Shown in pieces: positions 55,060 to 63,679 of a stretch of DNA of 64,000 nt (positions within the stretch are counted from its first letter, which is position 1; each line of letters starts with the position of its first letter). A program made the translations under genes and the position numbers. A model generated the notes under the pieces. The model ran no database searches, had not been told where the DNA came from, and saw only the letters and a program-made list of their open reading frames with translations. The DNA comes from an uncultured Prevotellaceae bacterium (GTDB taxonomy: Bacteria; Bacteroidota; Bacteroidia; Bacteroidales; Bacteroidaceae): NCBI GenBank assembly GCA_900316475.1, contig ONDA01000009.1, forward strand, positions 42,970 to 106,969, in the 5' to 3' direction.

Positions 55060-55872
55060 ATGAAACTCAATAAATTATTCCTGATGACAGGCCTTGCCGT
55101 GATGAGTCTGATGGCAGCCTCATGCAGCGACGACGATGATTGGTCGGCAGGTGCACCCACTAATGCCCAAGGACTGAATGTGTTTATCGCATCGTCTAAC
55201 AGCATCACCGTACCTTCGGATGGCAACACATTCGAGGTGACATACGCCCGCAACAACAAGAGCGGAGCACTGACCGTTCCCGTGGTGTTTGCCACTGCTA
55301 CACCTGACATCTTTACTGGCGTACCTTCTCAGGTAACCTTCAACGATGGTGACGAGACAGCAACCATAACCATTCAATGTAGCGACAACATGGAGATGTT
55401 CAAGACTTACAGAGCTGCCATCACTGTTCCCGAGGAGTTCACCACACAGTATGCCGACACCATCGTCAACTGCCCACGTGCTGAACTGAGCGTAGTGAAG
55501 GAGGACTTCAAGCCTTACAAGACTGGCACATACTACTCGCAGTTCAACGAGGCAGAGGTAGCTAACAGCGTTCTGGAGTTCTCAGAGATTCTGAAATGTT
55601 ATCGTATCAAAATTGACGATGAAGCAATGGCTCACACCTTCACGTTCACCGTCGATGACGAGAACAACATAACCATCAACGAACCTTCCATCTCACAGGG
55701 CTGGGAATATCCTGGTTACGGTGACGTCTATGCACAGCCAGCTGCTGACAAGGCTTCTATGTTTGATCCTGATGACAATGCCTATTATTTCGGGTTTAAA
55801 TACGTCATACCAGCTGCCGGTGTAGGTTTCAATGGTTCATATTATGATGCTTTCGTAGTGAGTGAACAATGA
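55060..55872 (+). CDS. Surface lipoprotein, right locus
   Basis: A 270-residue lipoprotein (lipobox MAASC followed by Asp-rich SDDDD, an export-type signal). The N-terminal domain is Calx-beta or Ig-like: SNSITVPSDGNTFEVTYARN, VTFNDGDETATITIQC and YRAAITVPEEF. The C-terminal half begins YKTGTYYSQFNEAEV and is probably a beta-rich binding domain. It occupies the position of the Calx-beta lipoprotein in the left locus and overlaps the protease gene by 4 bases. Confidence 0.86.
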   Translation: MKLNKLFLMTGLAVMSLMAASCSDDDDWSAGAPTNAQGLNVFIASSNSITVPSDGNTFEVTYARNNKSGALTVPVVFATATPDIFTGVPSQVTFNDGDETATITIQCSDNMEMFKTYRAAITVPEEFTTQYADTIVNCPRAELSVVKEDFKPYKTGTYYSQFNEAEVANSVLEFSEILKCYRIKIDDEAMAHTFTFTVDDENNITINEPSISQGWEYPGYGDVYAQPAADKASMFDPDDNAYYFGFKYVIPAAGVGFNGSYYDAFVVSEQ

Positions 55873-57563
55873 AGCGTTTAGTCTTTTTAACAACTTTAGT
55901 GGCTATCCTTGAGGTAGCCACTAATGCTTCTGAGCGCAGGGATGCTGATATGCTGACAGCCGCCTGTCGACAACTGACTGGGGCGACAGTCAATGGCAGC
56001 CGGTCTCTCCATCCTCAAGAGGTGAAATTGCTGATGAAAGACCGTGGCTTGTCGGTCTATGGTTCCGATGCAGGGGGCTTTGTCGTTGTCAGCCGCGACG
56101 ACCGTTTTCCGGCCGTCATCGGTTATTCTGATACGAAGTTCAACACGTCCGACATGCCCGAAGGATTCAAGTGGTGGATTGAGGAGGTCAGCCAATCTAT
56201 GCAACAGCTGGCAGTTACAGGCGGTTGGTACACCGCTCTTGAGGCAACGCAGGTGGTGGAGCCTATGCTCACTACCCAGTGGAGCCAAAGTGAGCCCTAT
56301 AACCTGCTCTGTCCGAAAGTGGCTACTTCGCGTTGCCCTGCAGGCTGTGTGGCAACGGCGGCAGCGCAAATTATGAAATTCTTCAACTATCCGGCACAAG
56401 GTCGTGGCGAGGCTACCTACACAAAGAACGGCATAAAAAAGACGGCCAGCATCGAGAGCGTCTACGACTGGTCAAACATGAAGGATTATTATGCTTCGAC
56501 ACAGAAGTCTCTGACCGATGCCAATCGTGCTGTAGCACAGCTGATATCAGATGTTGGTATGGCTTCGGGCATGTCCTATACGGTTTCATACGGCGGCACC
56601 AACCTTCAGGCATGTGCTAAAGGCTTGGGCGAAAACTTCCAGTATGACTCATTAGCTCTTCGGCTCTGTTACCGAGACTTCTTTACCGAAGAAGAGTGGA
56701 ATGAACTGTTGGTCAACGAGTTGGTTAACGAGCATCGCCCCATACTCTACGCAGGAAGTCCGAAGGACGGTTCTGCCGGCCATGCGTTTGTGTTCGACGG
56801 CATTGATGCAGACGGCAGGGTACACGTCAACTGGGGGTGGGCTGGCAAGTGCGATGGCTATTTCAATATAACCTTTCTTAATCCCGGCTCGGCTGCAGAG
56901 CAGAAAGGTGACTATAGTTACAGCAACAATATGCTCATAGGCTTCACTCCACATGACACACCGGCAGAAGGTGCTAAAGAGAAAACGATGTGGGCAGCAG
57001 GCGCACCATGTGAACTATCTATCGACGAGACTGATTCGCTGGTACTAACTACGAATATGCTCTTTAATATTGGACACCGCGATTTCTATGGTCAGGTATT
57101 TCTGGCTATGGACAACATCAATGGATCTAACGATGACAGCCACAAAATCCTCATCTACGACTCTGAACATGAAACCGAGGACGGAGAGAAGGAAGGGCCA
57201 ATTCCTTTTGCCTATGGATTTTCGTTCTCAGAAGACCAAGAGTCGACGGGTAGCGAAGGACTCGTCTGGCTAAAAGATGAAATAATTAAGCCGGGTACAT
57301 ACGCCTTGACACTGGTGTCCCAAGGCCTGCTTGAAGACGAACCAACGCTTGTCCATGCTATCCACGGCACTGTCTGCAAGTATACCCTCATAAAGGGCGA
57401 AGACGGGTCGCTGAACCTGACAGAAGGACTGCCTACGGCTATCAATAACGTGAAAGCGAACAGCCAGAGACTGACCGACGGGCTATACACCCTCAACGGT
57501 CAGAAGATGACACGTGAGTGGAAAGGAATCTATATTAAAAACGGAAAGAAATTCGTTCGCTAA
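55869..57563 (+). CDS. C10 family (streptopain-like) cysteine protease, right locus
   Basis: A 564-residue exported cysteine protease. The propeptide-like region contains LSVYGSDAGGFVVVSRDDRFPAVIGYS. The catalytic Cys is in CPAGCVATAAAQIMKFF (about residue 159) and the His in GSAGHAFVFDGIDADG (about 304), followed by VHVNWGWAGKCDG. The C-terminal domain ends LYTLNGQKMTREWKGIYIKN, typical of surface-targeted Prevotella proteins. It is coupled to the upstream lipoprotein (4-base overlap) and is the counterpart of the C10 gene in the left locus. Confidence 0.94.
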   Translation: MKRLVFLTTLVAILEVATNASERRDADMLTAACRQLTGATVNGSRSLHPQEVKLLMKDRGLSVYGSDAGGFVVVSRDDRFPAVIGYSDTKFNTSDMPEGFKWWIEEVSQSMQQLAVTGGWYTALEATQVVEPMLTTQWSQSEPYNLLCPKVATSRCPAGCVATAAAQIMKFFNYPAQGRGEATYTKNGIKKTASIESVYDWSNMKDYYASTQKSLTDANRAVAQLISDVGMASGMSYTVSYGGTNLQACAKGLGENFQYDSLALRLCYRDFFTEEEWNELLVNELVNEHRPILYAGSPKDGSAGHAFVFDGIDADGRVHVNWGWAGKCDGYFNITFLNPGSAAEQKGDYSYSNNMLIGFTPHDTPAEGAKEKTMWAAGAPCELSIDETDSLVLTTNMLFNIGHRDFYGQVFLAMDNINGSNDDSHKILIYDSEHETEDGEKEGPIPFAYGFSFSEDQESTGSEGLVWLKDEIIKPGTYALTLVSQGLLEDEPTLVHAIHGTVCKYTLIKGEDGSLNLTEGLPTAINNVKANSQRLTDGLYTLNGQKMTREWKGIYIKNGKKFVR

Positions 57564-57759
57564 CAGCTACGACGGGAACGGACAGTGGTACTATAAGAAC
57601 ACTGGTTGGAACTACGCCGTCGCACCATTCATGGGCACGTTCAAACTGTCCTCTGACAACGAATACTGCCCGTCGGTGCTTATTCTGCAAGACGTAGAAA
57701 ATCCTGCTAACACCATTACGTTGTCATTGTCAACAGTATATTATCCGTTCAACAAATAA
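57564..57759 (+). pseudogene. Remnant of a lipoprotein C-terminus
   Basis: Directly after the C10 stop, the same frame stays open for about 64 codons with no start: SYDGNGQWYYKNTGWNYAVA, then FMGTFKLSSDNEYCPSVLIL, ending STVYYPFNK. Its composition is like the C-terminal domains of the surface lipoproteins in these loci. It is probably a deletion remnant; alternatively a readthrough tail. Confidence 0.45.
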
Positions 57760-57789
57760 GGTATTACATACTATACAGGATTAGATTTG

Positions 57790-57826
57790 CAGAGCCGCAG
57801 CGCATCAGTCGTTGCGGCTCTGTTTA
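57790..57826 (+). terminator. Intrinsic terminator of the right susC operon
   Basis: The stem CAGAGCCGCA (57790-57799) pairs with TGCGGCTCTG (57813-57822), followed by a T-rich stretch. Confidence 0.75.
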
Positions 57827-57848
57827 TATCTGAAAAAAACTAAAAACA

Positions 57849-57880
57849 TTTGGTGGTTCACTTCTTTTGTCGTACCTTTG
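57849..57880 (+). promoter_or_regulatory. Promoter of the AAA ATPase gene
   Basis: TTTG (57849-57852) and TACCTTTG (57873-57880), 20 bases apart. The transcript leader contains three palindromes. Confidence 0.78.
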
Positions 57881-57885
57881 CATTG

Positions 57886-57927
57886 CGGAAATTCCGTAAC
57901 GGAAATTCCGCAGCGGGAATCCCGTAA
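57886..57927 (+). promoter_or_regulatory. Three tandem 14-bp palindromic units in the ATPase leader
   Basis: CGGAAATTCCG, CGGAAATTCCG and CGGGAATCCCG, each 11 bp and followed by a 3-base spacer (taa, cag, taa). The third copy changes symmetrically in both half-sites. They lie immediately after the -7 box, where a bound protein or RNA fold could block expression. Confidence 0.6.
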
Positions 57928-57955
57928 TGAAATACTGAATAAAAGACACTGGCTT

Positions 57956-59095
57956 ATGGCAAAGAAAAACGGCAAAACACTTCAGAACCCCTTTATCTAT
58001 CAGGGTTTTGTAAGTCCAGAGTATTTCTGCGACCGCATTGTGGAGACAGAAGAATTGATAGCAAACCTGCAAAACGGACGTAATACAGTACTCATTTCTC
58101 CCCGCAGAATTGGTAAAACAGGACTTATCAAGAATACTTTTTGGCAGCTAAAAAGCAAGGAGAAGGATGCCGTTTGCATCTATATCGACATTTTTGCGAC
58201 CAAAAACCAGCATGATTTCGTACAGCTATTAGGTAACGCCATTGCACAAGACGTACTTTCGCGTGAGCAGAAAGCCTTGAAGCGGCTTCTGGAGTTCTTC
58301 GGCTCGTGGCGACCCGTGTTCAGTGCCGACCCCATGACTGGCCTCCCCACGGTGTCAGTTAGTATCGAGCCGTCACAGTCGGCCATGAGTCTCAAGACCA
58401 TTTTCGACTATCTGAGGACAAGCGGCCGTCAGATATACATTGCCATCGACGAATTCCAGCAAATAACCAAGTATCCTGAGGAGGGTATCGAGGCACTGCT
58501 GCGCTCCCATATCCAGTTCGTGCCCAACGCCCACTTCGTATTCTCTGGCAGCAAGCGTCATCTGATGGCTCAGATATTCAGTTCCGCCGACCGCCCTTTC
58601 TATCAGAGTACAGTGTCAATGGGACTGGAGCCCCTGCACGAGGAAATCTACTATGACTTCGCCCGCCGCTTCTTCGAGGCAAAGAAAGGCAGCCTCAGCA
58701 AAGACGTGTTCCACGACATGTATCAGCGGCTCAACGGTATTACCCGAAGCATGCAGCTCGTACTGAACCGGCTCTACGAAACAGAGAAAAACGTCAGGAG
58801 CGAAGCACAGCTGCGTGAAGCCATAGCCCATATCGTCAGCCGCTACACCGTACAGTATGAAGAGCTCGTGACATTCCTTACCGACAATCAGCTTTCAGTA
58901 CTCAAGGCCATTGCCAAGGAGAACTTCGTGGAAAGCCCGATGGGCAGCGAGTTTATCAGGAAGTACGACCTGCCAAGTTCCAGCAGCGTCAAGACAGCTC
59001 TTGACGTGCTGACCGACAAGGATCTCGTCAGCCGCACCCCCAAGGGCTACGCCGTCTACGACCATTTTCTGGAGCTATGGCTCAAGCGGCTCTGA
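57956..59095 (+). CDS. AAA-type ATPase (archaeal-type/STAND-like ATP-binding protein)
   Basis: The frame is open further upstream, but the promoter at 57849-57880 places the start at ATG 57956 (379 residues). The N-terminus LQNPFIYQGFVSPEYFCDR leads to the P-loop TVLISPRRIGKTGLIKNTF (about residue 47), Walker B IYIAIDEFQQI (about 160), sensor FVFSGSKRHLM and a C-terminal winged-helix-like part (VLKAIAKENFVESPMGSEFI, DVLTDKDLVSRT). Such ATPases are multicopy in Bacteroidales, often mobile, and of unknown role. The triple palindrome in its leader suggests autoregulation. Confidence 0.88.
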   Translation: MAKKNGKTLQNPFIYQGFVSPEYFCDRIVETEELIANLQNGRNTVLISPRRIGKTGLIKNTFWQLKSKEKDAVCIYIDIFATKNQHDFVQLLGNAIAQDVLSREQKALKRLLEFFGSWRPVFSADPMTGLPTVSVSIEPSQSAMSLKTIFDYLRTSGRQIYIAIDEFQQITKYPEEGIEALLRSHIQFVPNAHFVFSGSKRHLMAQIFSSADRPFYQSTVSMGLEPLHEEIYYDFARRFFEAKKGSLSKDVFHDMYQRLNGITRSMQLVLNRLYETEKNVRSEAQLREAIAHIVSRYTVQYEELVTFLTDNQLSVLKAIAKENFVESPMGSEFIRKYDLPSSSSVKTALDVLTDKDLVSRTPKGYAVYDHFLELWLKRL

Positions 59096-59113
59096 CAATG
59101 ACAGTCAAGAATC

Positions 59114-60805
59114 TTACATATCCAGACGCTTCACGCGTGGCGGCGCCGGACGCCACTGCTGCCACGGCACTTGACTGCGGGTGGTGCTGTAGTTCCAGCG
59201 TTCGGGCTTATGCTGGGCGTCGAAGACGGCAAACTCGTCGTACGACACGTCGGTACGCCCCTCGCCCAACTCCATCACCTTATTATATATAGCACGACGG
59301 CTGGGAGCGTTGAAGGGACTCTGGTTGGAGTTCATCATACTCTCCTCCGTAGGCCGGTAAACGCCGGAAACGTATGTGTAGCCGCCCTCGTAGACGCCGA
59401 TGGCTTCGTTCTGGAACCGGGCGTTGCCAATGAACCAACTCCAGCAAACGGCAGACGGATCACTACTTGAGTCTACATTGGTCAGCCAGCCATAGTTATG
59501 CATATCGTCAAGATTACTCAGCACTTCGTCGGTGGCCCTACCCTGTCTCTCATAGCCATATTCGTCGCCCAACTTGGCCAGACCATGGCCAACAGCCTCG
59601 TGGGTCAGCACCTGACGGAATGTCTCACTCTCCAAACTGTCAATGACAGGGCACAGGGCCAGGGAATAGTGCAACGGCTGGCGATTTTGGCTGGTATACC
59701 AATAGGTGACCCCATTATGGGAGTGGCAGTTGAGGACGACAATGGACTGTGTGTTCCGGATGTCAAAGCCAGAAACTTTCCTCAGGTATTCTTCTATCTT
59801 CTCTTCATCGCAGGATATATTGGAGTCCGTCAGGCTGGGCACGGTACTGAAAGCCGTTGAACGCATGGAGGTACCGCCCACGTTCACCCCACTGTTCTTC
59901 GAAACAACTGTCACGGCATAGACGGTGAAATAGTGGCGCAGCGAACGGATGGGTTCTTCACTGAACAGATTTTCAAGCGTCTTCGCCATGACCTGCATAT
60001 AAGTGCCGTCAGCTATATCGCGGTCGGCAAAGCCGTCGCCCATCATAACGACATTAATGCCACGCCCCATTGTTGCCTGCTGCAGAAGGGTCACCATGCC
60101 GTCGGCAGAATAGTCGGTAGACTCGTAATCATCGTAATAGCTGAGCTGGTGGACAAAGATGGTGTCGAGACCGAGCCACTGGCCATCGGGCGTACCCATC
60201 ATCAGCACAAAAAGTGCTGTCCTTGTCTCCGTCGTCGTGTTGGGCTGAAGAATCAGGTCAGGCAGTTGGCCGCGCCACTCACTGCGGGTTATGCGCGATG
60301 CGTCGGCCCAACCTATCCAGTCCAACTCGCGATAGCCTACCTGCAGCTTGTCGCTCTCTTCCAGATTACTGGTGAAGTATAGTGTCAGCTCGCCGCCTTC
60401 AGGTCCTTGGGTGGTCTGTTTCTGCATAAAGAGGGCATACTTGCCGCTTTGGACGACGGTAATGCTCTTCTGAGAGCCTCCCGACGTAATCATCAGCTGG
60501 GCACTACGGGTGGCCTTTGTACGGTTGGCCGAGGCGGTCGTCACCTTAATAGTATTGTCGCCGGCACCACCCTGACTCGGCGTGACGACGAGCCAGTTTG
60601 CCGTACAGGTAGCCTTCCAACTGGACGAGGCACTAAAGCTGACGGTACCCGTCTGGTTGGCCACGGGATAGAGCTCAATGGCTGCCGGCGATGTCAGGAT
60701 GACACCGCTACGGCTCTTATCCTCCGTACAGGCAGCTACCAGACAGAAGAAGAAAGCCAAGACGCAGGACGTCTTGGCTAATCCGGCGACATGTCTCATA
60801 GGCAT
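59114..60805 (-). CDS. M64 family metallopeptidase, lipoprotein with BACON-like domain
   Basis: A 563-residue exported lipoprotein (lipobox LVAAC). A BACON/Ig-like domain comes first (about residues 35-115: GTVSFSASSSWKATCTANW, LMITSGGSQKSITVVQ). A second beta domain follows, then the peptidase: GINVVMMGDGFADRDI (about 250), VLNCHSHNGVTY and the zinc site LTHEAVGHGLAKLGDEYGYE (about 397-405), the HExxGH pattern of the M64 IgA-peptidase-like family. It starts 7 bases after the coiled-coil lipoprotein gene. The substrate is probably a host or dietary protein, by family. Confidence 0.92.
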   Translation of the reverse strand: MPMRHVAGLAKTSCVLAFFFCLVAACTEDKSRSGVILTSPAAIELYPVANQTGTVSFSASSSWKATCTANWLVVTPSQGGAGDNTIKVTTASANRTKATRSAQLMITSGGSQKSITVVQSGKYALFMQKQTTQGPEGGELTLYFTSNLEESDKLQVGYRELDWIGWADASRITRSEWRGQLPDLILQPNTTTETRTALFVLMMGTPDGQWLGLDTIFVHQLSYYDDYESTDYSADGMVTLLQQATMGRGINVVMMGDGFADRDIADGTYMQVMAKTLENLFSEEPIRSLRHYFTVYAVTVVSKNSGVNVGGTSMRSTAFSTVPSLTDSNISCDEEKIEEYLRKVSGFDIRNTQSIVVLNCHSHNGVTYWYTSQNRQPLHYSLALCPVIDSLESETFRQVLTHEAVGHGLAKLGDEYGYERQGRATDEVLSNLDDMHNYGWLTNVDSSSDPSAVCWSWFIGNARFQNEAIGVYEGGYTYVSGVYRPTEESMMNSNQSPFNAPSRRAIYNKVMELGEGRTDVSYDEFAVFDAQHKPERWNYSTTRSQVPWQQWRPAPPRVKRLDM

Positions 60806-60812
60806 GCCTATA

Positions 60813-61661
60813 TCACTTGACGAGAACTACCAGATACTTGCTCGTCGACCAGAACAGCTGCGGGTCGGTGATGCGCAGCACATACTGCTTGTTGGCATCG
60901 CGCTGAAGGGTGTAGGAGCTCGACGGATGTGACGTCAGGATCTCAGCCGACTTGCTGTAGAGTTTGATCTCCTTGTCGACGCGGATGTCAATCTTGGTGA
61001 AGTACTCCTTGTTGAAGCTCGACTGCAGCACCTTACCGTCGACAAGGATCTGCTGCTCCTTCAACTCATTCTTCGTACCAAAGACAAACCAAGCTGTGTT
61101 CAACTGCTTGTCCTGCGTAGAGATGGTCTCGGCGCGCTGCGTGTTCTCGGTGGTCAGTTCAGCCACGTCGTTGTTAAGATTGGCCACCTGCTCGTCAAGT
61201 TCCATGATGTGAATCTCCTTAGAGTCCAACTCGGCACGCAACTGCTGCATCTGCTGCTCCTTCTCCTCCAGTTCCTTCTGCATGCTGTCGACCAGCTTGC
61301 GCAGGGCATCGCCCTTGACACTGCTCTCGCGAAGCTGCTGCTTCAGTTTGTTGATGAGCTCCTTGTTCTGCTTCATCGTGTTCTGGATGAACTGGATGTT
61401 CTCACGCAGACGCTCCTTCGTGTTGGCGCCCTCGCCGCTCTTTGCCACGGCAACGCGGTCCTGAGCCTCGGAGATGGCACGGAAACCCTCCTCTATCTCA
61501 CCGAAGGTGCTCATCATGTCGTTAATCTCGTTGTCCTTCTGGGCTATAATCTGTGACAGCGAATCAACACGCTGGGACAAAGCAGTGTCTGTCTTCTGCT
61601 GACCCTCAGAACAGCTGGCAAGAGCCAGCACACATACACAAAATAATGCTAATTTCTTCAT
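60813..61661 (-). CDS. Coiled-coil lipoprotein, function unknown
   Basis: A 282-residue lipoprotein (lipobox LALASC). Residues about 25-185 form a long coiled coil with Gln/Glu/Leu heptads (LINKLKQQLRESSVKGDALR, MQKELEEKEQQMQQLRAELD). A compact C-terminal beta domain follows (AWFVFGTKNELKEQQILVDG to FWSTSKYLVVLVK). It is common in Bacteroidales without an assigned role; perhaps a periplasmic spacer or envelope organiser. It precedes the M64 gene by 7 bases. Confidence 0.85.
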   Translation of the reverse strand: MKKLALFCVCVLALASCSEGQQKTDTALSQRVDSLSQIIAQKDNEINDMMSTFGEIEEGFRAISEAQDRVAVAKSGEGANTKERLRENIQFIQNTMKQNKELINKLKQQLRESSVKGDALRKLVDSMQKELEEKEQQMQQLRAELDSKEIHIMELDEQVANLNNDVAELTTENTQRAETISTQDKQLNTAWFVFGTKNELKEQQILVDGKVLQSSFNKEYFTKIDIRVDKEIKLYSKSAEILTSHPSSSYTLQRDANKQYVLRITDPQLFWSTSKYLVVLVK

Positions 61662-61674
61662 AACAGTTTATTAT

Positions 61675-62367
61675 TTATGATTCTATCTTCTCTTCTTTCG
61701 TCTTTCCCGCCAACACAATGACAATCTCGCCTTTCGGCTCGTGCTCGCGGAAATGGGCAATGACCTCAGCCAGCGTGCCACGGACGCTCTCCTCGTGAAT
61801 CTTCGAAATCTCTCGGCAGACACTCACACGGCGCTCGGCACCGTAAGCCTCGGCAAACTGTTCGAGCGTCTTGAGCAGCCGATAGGGCGACTCATAGAAA
61901 ATCATCGTACGCTCCTCATTGGCCAGACTCAGCAGCTTTGTCTGACGGCCTTTCTTCTGTGGCAGGAAGCCCTCAAAGGCAAAACGGTCGCAAGGCAGGC
62001 CACTACTCACCAGCGCCGGAACAAAGGCCGTAGCCCCTGGCAGCGTCTGAACCTCGACTCCCGCCTTGACAGCCTCACGGACCAGGAAGAACCCCGGGTC
62101 GCTGATGCCCGGCGTACCGGCATCGCTGATAAGGGCTACGTCCTGTCCTGCCAACAGACGACTGACGATGCCCGCCGACGTACCATGCTCATTGAACTTA
62201 TGGTGAGACAGCAACTGATTCTTGATATCGAAATGCTTCAACAGGACACCCGACGTTCGGGTATCCTCTGCCAGCACCAAATCGACCTCTTTCAGGATGC
62301 GGATGGCGCGCAAGGTCATATCCTCCATATTGCCTACAGGCGTCGGAACGATATACAATATTCCCAT
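61675..62367 (-). CDS. rsmI: 16S rRNA (cytidine(1402)-2'-O)-methyltransferase
   Basis: Methylates the ribose of C1402 in the decoding centre. The 230-residue protein starts MGILYIVPTPVGNMEDMTLRA. It shows EDTRTSGVLLKHF, LISDAGTPGISDPGFFLV, LPGATAFVPALVSSGLP, FEGFLPQKKGR and FYESPYRLLKTL, all diagnostic of RsmI (tetrapyrrole methylase fold). It is divergent from tdk. Confidence 0.97.
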   Translation of the reverse strand: MGILYIVPTPVGNMEDMTLRAIRILKEVDLVLAEDTRTSGVLLKHFDIKNQLLSHHKFNEHGTSAGIVSRLLAGQDVALISDAGTPGISDPGFFLVREAVKAGVEVQTLPGATAFVPALVSSGLPCDRFAFEGFLPQKKGRQTKLLSLANEERTMIFYESPYRLLKTLEQFAEAYGAERRVSVCREISKIHEESVRGTLAEVIAHFREHEPKGEIVIVLAGKTKEEKIES

Positions 62368-62375
62368 TCAGCGGG

Positions 62376-62406
62376 CAAATGTAGTAAAAATCTCAAGAAA
62401 TGCAAA
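62376..62406 (-). promoter_or_regulatory. Promoter of rsmI
   Basis: Minus-strand TACATTTG (62376-62383) and TTTG (62403-62406), 19 bases apart; the start codon is only 8 bases downstream of the -7 box. Confidence 0.65.
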
Positions 62407-62422
62407 AAAAAGTGGCCATTTC

Positions 62423-62454
62423 TTTGCAATTTTTAAAACGTATTTGTAATTTTG
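62423..62454 (+). promoter_or_regulatory. Promoter of tdk
   Basis: TTTG (62423-62426) and TAATTTTG (62447-62454), 20 bases apart. It excludes the upstream in-frame start at 62400. Confidence 0.75.
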
Positions 62455-62462
62455 CAAGCAAT

Positions 62463-63059
62463 ATGAACAACAATATCAACGGAGAGTCCCATCGTCCCGG
62501 CCGCATAGAAGTCATCTGCGGCTCCATGTTCTCGGGTAAGACCGAGGAACTTATCCGCCGTCTGAGACGTGCCAAGTTTGCCAAACAGAAAGTGGAGATT
62601 TTCAAGCCTGCCATCGACGTGCGCTACTCGGAGGAAGACGTCGTCAGCCACGACCAGAACCACATCCCGTCAACGCCCCTCGACTCGTCGGCCAGCATCC
62701 TGCTGCTCTCGAGCGACATTGACGTCGTTGGCATCGACGAGGCACAGTTCTTCGACATGGGACTTGTCGACGTCTGTAACGAACTGGCCAATCGCGGCAT
62801 ACGCGTCATCATCGCCGGCCTCGACATGGATTATAAAGGAGCACCCTTCGGCCCCATGCCTGCCCTATGCGCCATCGCCGACGACGTCACCAAGGTACAC
62901 GCCATCTGCGTCAAGTGCGGCAACCTGGCCTACGTCAGCCACCGGCTGGTAGACAACGACCGCCGCGTACTGCTTGGAGAGACTCAGGAGTACGAACCGC
63001 TGTGCCGCGAATGCTACCAAAAAGTCGTTGAAGAAGAAAAAGAGAGAAAAAATGCCTAA
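62463..63059 (+). CDS. tdk: Thymidine kinase
   Basis: Salvages thymidine to dTMP; type II kinase. It starts at ATG 62463 after the promoter (198 residues). Landmarks are the P-loop [19 protein letters not shown] (about residues 16-34), [12 protein letters not shown] with catalytic Glu (about 90) and the lasso and zinc region [15 protein letters not shown] and LCRECYQ with two Cys pairs. Upstream in-frame codons lie before the transcription start. Confidence 0.96.
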   Translation: MNNNINGESHRPGRIEVICGSMFSGKTEELIRRLRRAKFAKQKVEIFKPAIDVRYSEEDVVSHDQNHIPSTPLDSSASILLLSSDIDVVGIDEAQFFDMGLVDVCNELANRGIRVIIAGLDMDYKGAPFGPMPALCAIADDVTKVHAICVKCGNLAYVSHRLVDNDRRVLLGETQEYEPLCRECYQKVVEEEKERKNA

Positions 63060-63062
63060 AAA

Positions 63063-63094
63063 TTTGGTCATTCCATTTTTTTTACGTACCTTTG
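63063..63094 (+). promoter_or_regulatory. Promoter of tRNA-Lys
   Basis: TTTG (63063-63066) and TACCTTTG (63087-63094), 20 bases apart; 30 bases upstream of the tRNA. Confidence 0.78.
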
Positions 63095-63124
63095 CACCCG
63101 CTTTTTAAAGCAATCAATAAGGTT

Positions 63125-63197
63125 GATCCGCTAGCTCAGTCGGTAGAGCACAACACTTTTAATGTTGGGGTCTTGGGTTCGAACCCCAAGCGGATCA
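63125..63197 (+). tRNA. tRNA-Lys (UUU)
   Basis: A 73-nt cloverleaf: acceptor GATCCGC pairs with GCGGATC and has discriminator A. The D-arm is GCTCAGTCGGTAGAGC. The anticodon stem CAACA/TGTTG carries loop CTTTTAA, so the anticodon is TTT. The T-arm is TTGGG TTCGAAC CCCAA. CCA is not encoded and must be added by the cca product. tRNA-Lys 3' ends are common integration targets, and the DNA beyond looks mosaic. Confidence 0.97.
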
Positions 63198-63204
63198 CTT
63201 TAAT

Positions 63205-63250
63205 AAAATCAGCAAGCAATTGAATATCAATTACTTGCTGATTTTCTTTT
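63205..63250 (+). terminator. Terminator hairpin after tRNA-Lys
   Basis: AAAATCAGCAAG (63205-63216) pairs with CTTGCTGATTTT (63234-63245), with an inner AATTGA/TCAATT extension and a T-rich tail. Confidence 0.78.
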
Positions 63251-63405
63251 ACTCCAAATGCACCACTTTTGCACCACTAAGCTTCAGTTGTAAAGCATTA
63301 CAATCGCCCTAAACGTCAAGAAAAGGCATATTAACACTTGTTATCACAAGCAAGAAGCGAACTCTTTAGATGACCTTACAGATAACTCTTTTGGCAATCT
63401 ATAGT

Positions 63406-63640
63406 TCACTTGATTATCTCCCAATAGCCTAACCTAGTTGAACCAATGCGCCGTATGAACCCTAATTCTTTGAGCCTATTGATATGCTTCTGAACGTTCT
63501 TGAGCGAAATGCCTGTCAAGTTAACCAACTCGCTTCTACTGATATTAGGATTGTCCTTAATATGAGAATATATAGCCTTTGCAGTATCAGACACCCCATT
63601 AGGCACCCTATTAGACACCCCTTCGGACACCCCTGCACCG
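63406..63640 (-). pseudogene. C-terminal winged-helix fragment of an ATP-binding/AlbA_2-type regulator
   Basis: About 75 residues carry a complete winged helix: [40 protein letters not shown], then RLKELGFIRRIGSTRLGYWE. They are preceded by a Val/Ser/Gly/Asn-rich linker ([15 protein letters not shown]). This is the usual C-terminus of larger AlbA_2-domain putative regulators. The N-terminal part is absent: the upstream DNA becomes a GH13 fragment in the opposite direction. Probably a truncated gene, or the short frame (to 63678) could be a stand-alone small regulator. Confidence 0.6.
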
Positions 63641-63679
63641 CTTGATTTCGTTGATGGCACAGGCAGCACCAATTCCACC

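Noticed and set aside
57812-57955. N-terminal extension of the AAA ATPase
   Set aside because: It spans the terminator, promoter and palindromic leader; the family N-terminus begins at 57956.
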